A stretch of DNA of 64,000 nt, taken from NCBI RefSeq assembly GCF_000004075.3, contig NC_026657.2, forward strand, positions 33,280,732 to 33,344,731, given 5' to 3'. A program made the position numbers and the translations under genes. A model generated the notes under the pieces. That model did no database searches, had not been told where the DNA came from, and saw nothing but the letters and a program-made list of their open reading frames with translations. This DNA is from Cucumis sativus (Eukaryota > Streptophyta > Magnoliopsida > Cucurbitales > Cucurbitaceae). The number at the start of each line of letters is the position of its first letter. Position 1 is the stretch's first letter. Positions 43,179 through 55,469 of the stretch are shown here, piece after piece.

Positions 43179-45679
43179 ATGGCCGACGCCGACCAACTCC
43201 CTCGCCGGAAACCCCTTGGGAATAAGCGTGCCAATAGAGACCCCGACTCCGCCACCGTCACTGCTCCTTGTGGCGCATGCAAGTTTCTCAGGAGAAAATG
43301 TGTCAATGGTTGTATCTTTGCGCCACATTTTGCCTCGGATCAGGGTGCTGCACGTTTCGCTGCTGTGCACAAGATCTTTGGAGCTAGCAACGTGTCAAAG
43401 CTGCTGCTGCATATTCCGGTCAGCCGTCGAAACGATGCCGTCGTTACTATCTCCTATGAGGCGCAGGCCAGACTGTCCGACCCTGTCTATGGCTGTGTCT
43501 CTACTGTTCTTGCCCTACAACAACAGGTTTTCTTTTTGCTCTTATCTTTCTATTTATTGTTTTTTTTTTTCAAAAAAATTATTGGTTAGGGGAATTGATA
43601 TGATATGTTTTCTCTAAAAAAGGGATTTTAGGATATAAAATTTATAGCATAAGGAAAATCTAGGGCTAAATATTAATTTAATTTTTTTTCTTTGGCTATA
43701 TATATATAAACATTTGCTCGAACAAAACCCTATATTAGTCCTAATTATTGAATTATATAAGACTTGAAGTTATGAAATTAGTTCTTAATTAGAAATCAAA
43801 TAGTATTTACCTCTTAAAAAAGTTTCTAACTATTTACAAATTTAGTTTTTCAGTAAGATGTTTTGCTTCAGATTTGAATTTACTAAATATTAATTATTAT
43901 TTAGGTTATAGATTATTTATTTTTAAAACAATGAATTATAGGAAGTTATATAAAAATAAAGGGTATTTTCGAATATTGCAAAAATTTTATAAAATCTATC
44001 CAATTTTTCATAGTAGATTTAAATTTTTTTGCTAGATTTTTTAAAAATAGTTTCAATCTTTTTTTGTTTGCTAATTCATACAGATTTCTCGAAAATCAAA
44101 TTATTTAAAGACAATATAATGTTAAAACCTTTTTTAATATGTAAAGTTTGAAAATATTATTTAATACGTTGTAGTTAATGCAACTCAATTACGGTTTTTC
44201 TAATATTTTTAAAACAAAAATTGTCAACAAACTTATTAGCATAATAAGTCGCAAATAGAAAGCATCCTAAATTTTTAGTGAGTATTTATCTTGATTATAA
44301 CATTTTATTTGTAATGGGAACAATTTTTTCTTTTGGCATATAATATGTGTTATATAAGTTCAAATTATATTTCGTTTAAGGGAAATATTATAAAAGTTAA
44401 ATTGCTAAAAATATTTACAAAATATAATAAAATTTTAGATTCTATTAACGATAAACACAGTTAGATTTTTATCGGTATCTAAGTGACATTAATACACTTA
44501 TAGTAAGTCAATTAGAGTCTATAGTGTATTATTGATCAAATTCAAATTTTGTTATACTTGTCGATTAATATTTGGGTTCATCTTGCTATATTTTAAATTA
44601 AAAATTTAAGACATTTGTGAGCATGAATTCTACAAAACAAACACATTTATTAAAGTATTTCAAATATATTCTAACAAAACAACACCATAGTTATCAAGAG
44701 ATAGAAAAATATTGTAATTTTGAAGATCTATAATTATGAACATCTAAAGATTTCAATTATTTAACTGACTAAAAACTAGTCGCCTCTCAAATTGAGGAAA
44801 CCTGGAAATACAATATTGGAGTTTTATATATTAAGATCTAATACTTTATCGATCAAACTACATATATAATAACTATTGAAAATGTAATTGGTAACATACT
44901 ATATAGTTTAATATAATTAATAGTTGGTTGCAAATAAATGCATCAACTATTATTTGGTTAATGTTGATTTAGAAGTATATGTTTGCACACATTTATACTT
45001 AATGACAATAGAGTTCTCAATCAATTCAATTTAAGTTACTAATTTAATGTTTAATTTAAGGTCAAAGTAAACATAACACATTGATAGGTCAAATAGGTGG
45101 TTTAAATTCCTTAAAAATAATTTGTATTTAAAAAAATTGTGTAACCATTTAAATCTAACATAAACTAATCGGCATAAATCTTATTCTAATGACCGCAAGG
45201 TCAAAAGTTATTTTTTTTCCACGTATTTTTCCAATGTCACACCATACTAGCTAAAAACTAAAACTTCGAAAAATTTTAGAGACTAGTTAACAAAAAAAGA
45301 CATTAAATTCTAGAATCTATGCTATACTGTGTTTGCAACATTGGTTTATATACTTCAGGTAGCATCTCTTCAGGCGGAGCTTGCGGCGGTTCAAGCTCAA
45401 TTGATAAGCAGCAGGTTGGCATTTGCAGCTGCAGTTCAAAACTCACAGTCATCCCAAGTAGGAGTTCTGCAGCCAGCTTACTCTAACAACTCCTCCATCT
45501 CCGCCTCTACCTCCGCTCCTAATGCAATCAACTTGAGTAGTTTTGCTTCCAATTATGATCTTCCTACCGAGACTGCCCCGTCTTCCCATCACTTAGAGCC
45601 TCTTCACTTCCCCCACCGCCCAATCGACGAGGAGGAAGACGAGGAAAACAGCCAGCTGCCAGCTATCTTTGCTGATTAA
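43179..45679 (+). CDS. LBD20: Class I LOB-domain (LBD/ASL) transcription factor, LBD20-like
   Basis: Plant-specific DNA-binding regulator in the nucleus. Two exons, 43179-43526 and 45359-45679, separated by a 1.83-kb GT-AG intron, give 222 residues. The LOB domain is complete. The zinc-finger-like CX2CX6CX3C is at C31, C34, C41 and C45 ([15 protein letters not shown]). The GAS block ([17 protein letters not shown]) starts near F60, with a DPVYG block near 100. A perfect LX6LX3LX6L coiled coil marks class I. The intron falls inside this zipper, after the first Leu. The C-terminus is Ser/Thr-rich and ends in an acidic DEEEDEENS stretch, a plausible activation region. The LBD20 assignment rests partly on its position next to SUVR3-like and p23 genes; LBD18/30-type relatives are the alternative. 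Confidence 0.9.
43527..45358 (+). other. Intron of the LBD gene
   Basis: Very AT-rich, with no open frames of note. About 44380-44600 has words (ATTGCTAAAAATATTTACAAA, GATTCTATTAACGAT) akin to the dispersed repeat near 6120-6390. The rest is unremarkable. Confidence 0.5.
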
Positions 45680-46296
45680 GACCCTTTTTACCTTTGTTCA
45701 GGATTGAGGAAGAATAACATCAAAGTGATTTTCCAGAAGTTTCCCAGCTAAACTATAAGATAGAATCAATGTAGGAGTAAAAGAACACCGATGGAATCAA
45801 AATTTTCAACTTTAACAGTAGGGATGCAACCGGGCACAGTGTGAAATAGGAAGGAAAATAAGATAAAAACTGATAAAACAAGCTAATCCAATCGCTTTGA
45901 AGCATGATTGTCAATCAGATAGATTAAGTTTTTTGAAATAACATTGCCAATCAAACAGATTCAGTTTTCTAAAGTACACAACTAAACAGAAGAGATAGTC
46001 GATTTCGACCAACTCGGCTATACCACTACTTAAAAGCATGGGAGTTACTGAGCATAATTCTTGAGCCAAGGATTGTGAGGGTAGGAATCGAGCCATCAGC
46101 ATTTTGGATGGTAATTAATGTCTATGACTGGTCGTTTGAATTGACGATAATTAGCAGGCATAATTAGTCAAATAAACAAATTAGTTCTTTTTCACATCCA
46201 TCCAATCTAAAATGAAGTACAAAATTGGAGGAGAAACCATACAAATTACTCTCAATTCCTTTACTTCCCATTCCCATTCTATTCTCACTCATGAAG
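45680..46296. other. Convergent 3' regions of the LBD and SUVR3-like genes
   Basis: About 620 bases between two convergent stop codons. It presumably holds both 3' UTRs. A short direct repeat is visible (AATCAGATAGATTAAGTTTT at about 45914 and AATCAAACAGATTCAGTTTT at about 45951). No gene seen. Confidence 0.5.
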
Positions 46297-48305
46297 TTAT
46301 GTATTTTCTGAAGGCAAAGTTCCCAAACAGCAAGAACTACCACAGAAGCATTTCAAGCCTTCATGCTTTAATCTGATATCACCATAACTAAAGGTAAGCT
46401 CTTCCTCTTTTGATATGCTTTGAGAAGCATAGAAACAAAGGCGAGGCAACATAACACCTGTACCTCTCACCAGTCTTGTTACTAGATTACCTCCGTCACA
46501 AGAGTGATTTATGAATCGTGCGACATTCCCAATCCAGGTCGCGTCGATGTTCATTCGCAAACATGCATTTCCAGATGGAAGATGCTCTCTCACAACGAGA
46601 AGAGATGAAGCAAACCGCCCACCTTTGGCACGTGCATCATATATTTTCTGCCGCCTTCTTGCTTCTTCAGTGGTCAAAAGTTCACCTTTCGTATGCAAAA
46701 TTCAGTTGCATCAATGGAAGTTAATGAGCAGTTTCCCTAAATGTTCTTTCAATAGAATTGGCAGCATGAGATGCCCACGGAGCAGTATGTAGTATTCTCA
46801 TAATTCTCATTTCAATTAAAGAACATAATTTCTCAATTGCATGGAGTGTACTCTAAGCCTCTAAGACGTTATACATCTGCTATACTTATTTCTGTCATAA
46901 AATATCCTTCGTATAAACACATGCTCATTTACATGGACCACAAATATGATATACAGACCAACAAACATCATCTACATATGTTTCCCAGAAAAAAATAGTT
47001 TTCATCTATTTGTTTGCCCTTGATTGATTACCCTCATAAACAAATCGAAAATTTTGAAAACCAAAACGTTCTCATAGAGAAGTATCTGCATCACACATGC
47101 TTTTCCAAAAATTTTATATGTTTTTTTTTACCAATCTCTACTGAAACTCCATTTATTTCAGAATCACTGGAGTTTGCAAACACTCAATATACATACTATT
47201 CTGGGCCTTGACAAAGTAAGAACTCAAATATATTTTAAGAATTGAAATGAACTTATTCCATGTGCATACAAAGTAAATGAGTAGTCTTCTTAAAACATTA
47301 GTTGAAGATTCAAACAATGAGACCTTATTCTTTTATTAGCTTAAGAGAGATTTATTTAATTCATTCCATAGTTGGACCAAGAACACGGGTTCACTAAAAA
47401 ACCAATGGAACATAAGAAAAGTCTTACAAAATGAAATTCACTCCTTCAATATATGCGAAGTAAATGAACATTTCTATGATGTCTTGCTCTTGTATTGGTA
47501 TAAGATAATTTAATCCTTACTTGGGCTAATTGGAATTGAAAGCAGACAATCTTTAACTGTAATATTCAAAGTAAATTCAGCCACTCAACCAGATTACTGC
47601 AGAGTGAGCAGAACAACTATGCAAAATCGTAACAAATTCCACATCATGAACATCAAAGAGAGTACCTGCATACTCACAAATGAACGCCCCTTCTTGAATC
47701 AACTCGTCCGCATACAAACCCCATCCTTTCTTCTCATCTCTCAAAATCTTCAATCGAACAGAAATTCCTCTCTGGGTCAACCGATTTTCACACTCCAGCC
47801 CACAAGAACATCGCGGTCCACACTCGCTAGCAACATCCTCCAACCCATCAAAGCTCAAACAGGGGCATTGTAACTCAAAATCCCCGCAATTTTCACAATC
47901 GCATCCAAATACACCATCAACCCAATTATCAACCAAATTAATCGACTCGCTCTCGTCATGGACCGACTGGGGATCTGAAATTGAGCCCCAGCATTGGCGC
48001 TGGAAATGCTGATTGGAGATAATAACCGTGGGGGTGTAGATAAAGAAGGCGTAGAGGCGATCGTCGATTGAATTATGGAATGGGATGGGAATTTTCTCGA
48101 GGGATCTGGAAGCGTCGAGAGTCCGGCGGAGAGTGATAGATTTGGAAGTGGCATTGAGGGATTTGCAGGAGAGAGATATGGTTGCGAGCTCGAGAGAGGT
48201 CAGCCATGGAAGTACGAGGTGAGCGCAGTGAAGGAGACCACAGTTTAACTGTTCTTCTTCGGCTTCACTTGTCTTCAAGCATTTGTTAGATACGGCTGGC
48301 TCCAT
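46297..48305 (-). CDS. SUVR3: SET-domain histone-lysine N-methyltransferase, SUVR3-like
   Basis: Predicted nuclear histone H3 lysine methyltransferase of the SU(VAR)3-9-related group. Two exons on the - strand, 48305-47666 and 46685-46297, with a 980-bp GT-AG intron, give 342 residues. Pre-SET zinc cysteines: C135, C137, C140, C147, C149, C162, C166, C168 and C172. SET motifs: GWGLYADELIQEGAFICEYAGE (SAM site, split by the intron), NVARFINHSC with N273 H274, and ELTFSYGD with the catalytic-site Tyr. Post-SET CFCGSSCC fits CXCX4C (C326, C328, C333). The N-terminal part (LVLPWLTSLELATISLSCKS) resembles an F-box-like helix pair, which I infer only loosely. Translation could instead start 15 codons upstream at 48350 (MLKTINPS...); I chose the MEPAVSN start for length. 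Confidence 0.92.
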
Positions 48306-50837
48306 TTGCCGATATCGGACACCATTGGAAGGGTTTATGGTTTTTAACAAATAAAAACTCTTCTACCCTTCCAAGAGAAATCGTTATGAATCCGAAGAAT
48401 TTGATAGATATTGGTAAATAGTTTCAAATTTGAATGTCTTTTGGTTTTCTTTTCTTTTGTCTATATATATATATATATATTATCACCTTTGATAACTTTG
48501 ACTACGAACACATTTGCACAATCATATCGAACAACCACGACCTTCAATATCCAACTCTATGCAACTACCATCTTTTAACAATCATATGTGGTGACCAACT
48601 ATATCGACCATCTCTAACAACCAACTCTATCGATCACCTTCAACAACTAACTCTAACAACCAACTCTATCGATCACCTTCAACAACTAACTCTAACAACC
48701 AACTCAGCTGATCATAGTTCATTATGTTTAATAGTTGTCTAGTTTATACCCTAGTGACTTTTTTTACTCAAATGGCCTTGTACGATTGGTGATAGTCATT
48801 TATCCTTATATACTCGTTATCAACTCTTTATCTAGGTAATGTGGAGTTTTGATTGCACTCTCAACATTAACATTCATGCATAATAAATCATGACTTACAC
48901 ATTTTCACATAATTAGATTTCACAAGAAAGTCTAAACTATTGATGATTTTTTTTTTTTGTGCATATTACACTCAAAAATTTAGTTAATGTGAAAGTATAA
49001 TATAATTTTGTTATTTGTACAAAACAAAAGTATTTTGTCTACCTTAAGACAATGGTAATTAATGTTTTAAGCCAATGTCTCAATCGAAATGTTTACATTT
49101 GAACAAAAAAATATGTATACATAACATAGACTTAAAGCAAACAAAAACAACAATAAAGTATACATAACATAAAATTGCACCAAATACATGCCTTTACGAT
49201 TTATCTCTATACTTAAACGTACAAAACTTTTTAACCCACGAATACATTAACTTCAAAATTATAACTCAACTCAACAGTCGTAGAGAGATAATAAGAAAAT
49301 TAACTTATGGAAGTGAAAGAAGAAGCCTCATTGTGTTTATTTAATTATATTTTAATAAGTATCTAAAAAGTTAGAAAATGCAGAAAAATTTCTGTAGATA
49401 ATAAATTAAACAAATGTGTCTTCTTGTTACTGACTGTCTTTGGTGCTTGGTTGGCTTCATGGATTAACCCAAATCCTCCAGGTCACGGGTTCAAAGACAA
49501 GTTGGTGAGAGAGAGAGAGACAGAGTTAAACAAAGAATTTAAGGTATTTCATAATACCTTTTTTTCCCAAATATATCAACACAAGATATTCTCAAAAATA
49601 TTTAGATAATATACGTCATTCAAATTTTCGAATAGAAATTGAAATATGAAACAGTGTGATCATGATTTAAAAGAAAAGTTAGGCCACCATATCATTTTAG
49701 GTTATCACCACACAATTTTATTAGTAATTTTAAAACGTTCCACTATAGTTCAAAAATATTTAGCCATAAATGGCAAAGGTAGGAGGTAATAGTCATAATT
49801 TAGACTATTTAATTATTTACTTTTTTTTTGAAAATTTAAGGTTAGTATACAATTTAATTTGCTAAAGTGTTGTTAAATAGTAATCATTTAAGTTATCAAT
49901 ATTTTAAAGTTTTTTTAGTAGATATTGTTAATAAAGGGGTTTTTTCTTCTTTTCAGAAAGATGTGAACATTGTTTTTGATTCATTGGAAAAGTAGATTTA
50001 TTTACTAATTTTTTTTATCAAACCTTAAACCTAAAAATAAATTGACATTAACTTTAATCTTGGTCATGAATTTCGCTTGAATTTGTTGATTCGATTAGAG
50101 TATTTAATATTGATATGATTATATTTTGTATTGCGTTCATTAGTATTAGTTTTAATTCTTTGTGTATAGTTCAACTAACATATTCAATATAATAATTTTT
50201 TTTGTAATATTTGAAAAACTATAAAGGTTCTACCGTTTATCTCTTTAAATTCTCTAACTCTATTATAGTTTTCATATAGTCACATCTCCTCTGTTCTCTA
50301 ATCCAAAACGAAAAATGAGGAAATAAAAGAAAAATGGATAACTCAAATCATGCAATATTTTGTAGTAATCAAATATTAACCCATCAATAATGAGATTAAA
50401 ATGGATCTGTTTTTCGATAATAAAATAAACCAGTTGAACTTAAATCTTGCCGTTCATGTTTGATGAAACTAAAGCTTATTTGAAAGAACGAGGATCACAA
50501 CTTCTAACTTTGAGGCTAATAATATAAAAAAAAATCCCGCAAATTAGAATTACGATTAATCGTTGGGATGTTAGTGCTGGGGAGTTTTTAAAAAAAAATT
50601 GAAAAAGAAAAAGTATGTTTTGAGCATCATTCGAACTTGAAAGTCGGAGTTACTTTAATCAAACAAAATCTTCCTGTTTGAGCAAAAAATGGGTTTAAAC
50701 GGTTACGCACGAAGCCCCAGAGAGGCTTTCCATTTTTAAATTCAGGCTCAAAAACTTCTCCACAGTCCTAGCCTAGAAGGGTTTCTCTCGATTCTCTTCA
50801 ACATCCCTTCCGGTCAATACTCTCCTTCCTCCCCAGA
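48306..50837. other. Gene-free stretch between divergent SUVR3-like and p23 genes
   Basis: Promoters of both genes should lie at its ends. It contains an AT microsatellite (about 48462-48480), a 39-bp tandem repeat (48612-48706) and a GA run (about 49507-49520). Near 49470-49500 there is a weak tRNA-like B-box word (CACGGGTTCAAAGACAAG) next to a TTGGTTGGCTTCATGG stretch, a possible SINE relic. The remainder is AT-rich without recognisable genes. Confidence 0.45.
48612..48706. repeat. 39-bp tandem repeat, about 2.4 copies
   Basis: Units start at 48612, 48651 and 48690, each CTCTAACAACCAACTC with identical following bases in the first two copies (...TATCGATCACC). A diverged further unit may precede it near 48590. 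The period is a multiple of three, so it creates a repetitive open frame (TNSIDHLQQLTL); nothing else suggests that it is coding. Confidence 0.85.
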
Positions 50838-53800
50838 ATGAGGTATTTTCTGTTGATTTTACTGTTTCTTCATATGTTTCAGTACGTGTATTCGATTCTC
50901 TAGCTTTTATTGCACCGTTTTTAGCTATTTCTGATTCCGATTTTTCGCCCCTTTTACTTTCCTATGTAGTCTTCTTTTTTTCCCAGTTAAATCATGCCAT
51001 TGTTTGTTTCTTTCTTTTTTAACTTCTTTGAGATGAAAGAATGTGAAAATTTCCATTCCTTCAACCTGGGTTTTTCTTTAATTTTTTAGATAAATTGGTT
51101 TTGTTTTGTTTATTGGATCGATTGCTGGTAGAAGATGTTGTCGCAACCTATTTGAATGAGTGCGAGGGTGGTAAATGTGGGTCAGCATGGATAGAGTTGA
51201 GGTTTTGATTGCCTTGATGGATGAAGGCAATAGTTAAGTCATCACCGATTCACCATAGTTTTTCTCGTGTATGCAGTAGTCGTAATCCTGAAGTTCTATG
51301 GGCTCAGCGTTCGGATAAGGTTTATCTGACCGTTTCTTTACCGGATGCCAAAGATATTTCTGTCAAGTGTGAACCTCATGGGTTATTTAGCTTCTCTGCA
51401 AAGGGGTTGCAGGGTTCATCTTTTGACTTCACTTTGGAACTCTTTGGCTCCATTGTGCCTGAGGTGAGTCATTGACTAACTTTTGATGCACTTCTTTATT
51501 CTGTTTAGACCGTGTATAGACTGACCTTGGTGCGTTCATTATATTGATCGTATTACATATCTAGTAGTTTCTTATTCTCCTAGCAAGAATGACATATAAC
51601 AGCATGACAATCAGCTTTAAACATTAAGCTAAATCAGGCAGAGTAGAAACTTAAGCAGCACTCTTACTCTGCTGGCTTAACATTACTTTATATTTATGCG
51701 GCAGCTTTCTCTTTGTTTGGTACAGGGCTGTAAAACTAAGGTTAGCTTGAGGAACATAATTTGCTCCATCCAAAAAGAACAAAAAGGTTGGTGGAAAAGG
51801 CTCTTGAAAACAGAAGAAAAACCTGCTCCATACTTGAAGGTTGACTGGAACAAATGGTGTGATGAGGATGAGTCAGACTGTAAGTTCTTATCTATATTAT
51901 AGATGCTCTTAAACACCTTAGGAAATGTAGATAGAATATACAAAAAGGGAAGAACCTCAGTTCTAAAGGAAGTTACATTAAAACTTTACAAGTTACAATT
52001 ACATAAAAGTTTATCGAACTATAATTTGTGAAATTCCAGAAGAAGCCGAACAAGTTCTCCATTTCTTTCTTGAAAGGATCGGCCAACAATTGATAGGAAA
52101 ACATCCAATTTGAGCTTCTTCTTTTTGTATTCAACAATCTAAGATTTCCAACCTTACACATAAAAGAAATCACTGCCCTTTTTTCTGGCCTTATTCGTTA
52201 CTGCTTTACTTAACATTTAACTACTTGAATTTTCCAACCTTCCATGGCAGATATCCTGCCTTGAAAATATTCTGAACTCCCTTGAAATAATTTTATAACA
52301 GTGGTTTATGATGGAAGTGCCCGGGAATATTGTCAGGAATAGTATAAATTAGAAATGACAATGTGCCGTATTTATAATCACTTACATGCTGGTTTGTGTT
52401 GAAATTTATGTAAAGATGAAGTTGGGTTTGGGTAGGCAGAATTTTGAAGATTAGTTTCCGTTGGAGAGAGATAGCTCTATTTAAATGCTATACTAGTATA
52501 CTTTTTCAGTCTCTCTCTTTTATCAACATACAATTCCATTATTTTCTTATCCCCAGCCCTAAGATTGGCATCCTTAGCAGATTTAGCTCTGCTTCTGTTT
52601 ACTTAAATATGAAACTGTCATCCATGCTATTCCATTACCGTTTGGCTATGCTATTTGTCAAGTTTAACTCAGCGCTTTCAAAGTTCTTTGAAGTAGAACT
52701 TTGATCTTGCATGGCATATTTCTAATACTCGAGTTCTAACAGTATAACTGATTTTGCAGCCGCTTTGACTTCTGATGACGAACTGGAAGTAAGTTGATTC
52801 CATTTATTTCCCATTTGTTCTAGTCTATAGTTAGGCAAAAATTTAAGTTGGCTTACACAAGCTATGTAAATAACTTTCTGTAGTATATGGGCCAAGATGA
52901 TGGAAGTGGCGAGGATGGAGGAATGCTTTGTAAGTCCTCTTCAACCATATTATCTAGTTTCTTATAAATCTTACTGTGTTTAACCGTGAAAGAAATTCAA
53001 TCTCAATAACTAATAACTAACTAAGAGGTCATGAGTTCAATCTATGGTGGCCACCTAGCTATGAATTAATTTTTTACGAGTTGTCTCATGAGATTAGTCG
53101 AGGGTGTGCGTGCGTAAGTTGACCTGGACAGGACGGATATATATATAAAATGTTTGAAAAACTTAGTAACTTTAATTGTTATATGAAATTGACTTTAAAG
53201 GGATCAAAGAAAATCTTTAAAATATATAGCAAGAAACAAAAGGTTGTAATTATTAGAATAGCTTGTGAATATGAATATAGCATACACATGTATTATTTTA
53301 TTCACTTAAAAAAAAATACAACTAAAAAATGCAAGTTGTAATTTTTTTATTACAAATATATTTTTTTTAAAATGTTATTAAACTAGAAGGTACCAAACAT
53401 ACCCTTAAAACTTGAGTACTATAAGTTCTTGCAGGGCTCTTTCATCGTTTTTGGTTTTCTTAAATCCTCATTCAACATGTGAATGATGGATAAATCATTT
53501 GGCAAAGTATGAAATATAAAAATCCTAAGCTGATTTAAGGTATTTACACTCCTTTTTCCACGTGGAATTGATAACAATAAAAGTATAGTTACATAAAAAA
53601 TTAGACAAAGTGCTTCATGTCCATGAAGAATCATGGTGCCTGGTCAGCTCTCTTTCAAATCAGGCCTTCTCCTAAAACAAATCCTTTGTGGTGATTTCTT
53701 TCACACTATAACCCTACATAGATGCTTTGATTGCAGTAACCTAGTTTTAAATGATTTTTTTATTTTAGTTCTCTATTTTCCAAAAGCACACAGCATACTT

Positions 53801-54039
53801 AATTTTTGACCATTTCTTTATTTCTCTCTTTTCCAAATTACATCCTGAAAATTCTGGCTGGTTTGTTTTTTAAATTTTTCTTAAAAAGTAAACAATGATA
53901 CAGAGGCATTGTTTGTAAATAAGTGTATTATCTCGTAAAGGCAGAATGATTAACATATGTAAATGGGTAATAATGTTCTACTTCTTATTGACACTACTTG
54001 ACAGATCTTCCAGACTTGGAAAAGGCAAGAGGAAACTAG
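50838..54039 (+). CDS. P23: p23-type Hsp90 co-chaperone (CS domain)
   Basis: Small cytosolic/nuclear co-chaperone that binds Hsp90 in its ATP-bound closed state. Six coding exons: 50838-50842, 51280-51463, 51726-51879, 52760-52788, 52884-52929 and 54005-54039, giving 150 residues. The first coding exon is only ATGAG. Exon 2 has a tandem acceptor (CAGTAG), so it can also begin at 51277, adding one Ser after Met-Ser. The CS domain begins [18 protein letters not shown] and ends in the p23 signature ([25 protein letters not shown]). The tail is acidic and Gly/Asp-rich (DDGSGEDGG) and ends [12 protein letters not shown], like plant P23-2. All introns are GT-AG. A SINE lies in intron 5 (52930-54004). 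Confidence 0.93.
53020..53145 (+). mobile_element. tRNA-derived SINE copy (p23 intron 5)
   Basis: It contains the Pol III B-box-like ATGAGTTCAATC, then GGTGGCCACCTAGCTATG, TTACGAGTTGTCTCATGAGA, TTAGTCGAGGGTGTGCG and AAGTTGACCTGGACAGGACG. These words recur in the copies at 26445, 31733 and 63640 (minus). A TATATATA/A-rich tail follows. The 5' A-box part is not clear. Confidence 0.55.
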
Positions 54040-55469
54040 GAAAGGGGGCTGTAAATAGCCAACAACTTAGAAGGTGAAGTTTGTATAGTAATAGCCCAGA
54101 ACAATTAGATTACTTTCTTGATTGAGTTCTGTATCAAATCTGATTGGTGCCGATAAAGCTGTCTAAACTTGGCATTTTTAAGCTGCACTTATACATTCGT
54201 CTGCTCTCTCATTAGCTGATTTTGCAGCCTCATTGTTCATCAATTTCTCCTTTCGTTTTTTCATATATTCATAAACCTTCCTTTACATTTTAACTTCGAA
54301 ATTTTGTCTATTTTCTGCTATTGTGTTTTACAGCAGGATATGATACCAATATTGGTTAGATGTTAGCTTAGCAGTAGAGGGTGTGTGTGTATATATATCC
54401 ATAATCAAGTGATGCTCTCAGTGTTGTATCACTTCAAACTCCTAATAATGTTTAGATAATTGATTAGTGATCTACAACTTTTCGAAATAAAACTCTTCTC
54501 TTAATTTTTCTTATGAGTGAATAAAAATTAGCTTGTACTTCTGTTCAAATAAGTATAGGAAAATATTGGAGCATGAGGAGATTAAAAATATATTGTCTTT
54601 TTAGTAATTGATAATATCTACTTAATTCACATCATTTTATAATGTCATTAATTCCTACATATAAGTACCATTTTATGCACGTGGGTTTAATGTATTAAGA
54701 GCTTTAAAACAAAAGCTTAACAACTAAAGAATTAGTGAGTTATACTTCTATTATAATAACTTATGATTTTCATTAAATAAATAAATTACAAATAAATGGT
54801 TAATTAGTATATTAAAACTTAATTCAACAGGTTCTATCCCATCCCATTAGTTTGTTAATCTTTGTAATGATTTTATTTGCACAAAACAGGTGTGATATCA
54901 ATTAATATAATTCAACTAACATATATATTAATAATGAATTGATAATCATGAACATAATTCAACTAACATATATATCTACTATTCGTCAAAAGATATTGTT
55001 AAAAATTTGCCAATCAAATATGAGTTTTTGGAGCTAATTTTGTCTATATTAGTATAGTGATCTTCCATAGTAAAGTCAAAATTTTGAAATATTAGTGAAC
55101 TAAAAAAACATATATAACATGTTACCCAATTTTCAAAACAGTGACAAAATATTTATCGAATACTATTTGGAAGTTATGTTACAAATTATTTTGATAACTT
55201 AAGTAGCCTAAATGATTTTATAAAAAGAAAATACACATGAAAATTTGAAGTCTATAATCTATTGCGTATACATAACATTCATAAGCTGAATATTTAAGAA
55301 AAAGGAAACGATTAACAACAAGGAAAGAAAGAGAATTTGCGCAGCTAAAACCCAAAACCCTTCTTCCCCCTGTTCTTGTTGTTTCTCTTCCCATTTGGGT
55401 TTTTGAATCCCGCAGCTTTCTTCTTCATCTAAGTTTCTGCTAATTTGAGATTAATCCCAGAAATAAGCA
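54040..55469. other. p23 3' region and RRP12-like promoter
   Basis: p23 3' UTR (probably to about 54500), then AT-rich intergenic DNA. A 24-bp word (AATATAATTCAACTAACATATAT, in two pieces) is duplicated at about 54904 and 54953. A CT-rich leader begins near 55360. No gene is supportable. Confidence 0.45.

Noticed and set aside
46511-46792. 93- and 68-residue + strand frames
   Set aside because: Antisense shadows of the SET-domain exon of the SUVR3-like gene.
48434-48742. 102-residue + strand frame with TNSIDHLQQL repeats
   Set aside because: The frame is open only because the 39-bp tandem repeat is a multiple of three; it starts at an AT microsatellite and shows no family features.
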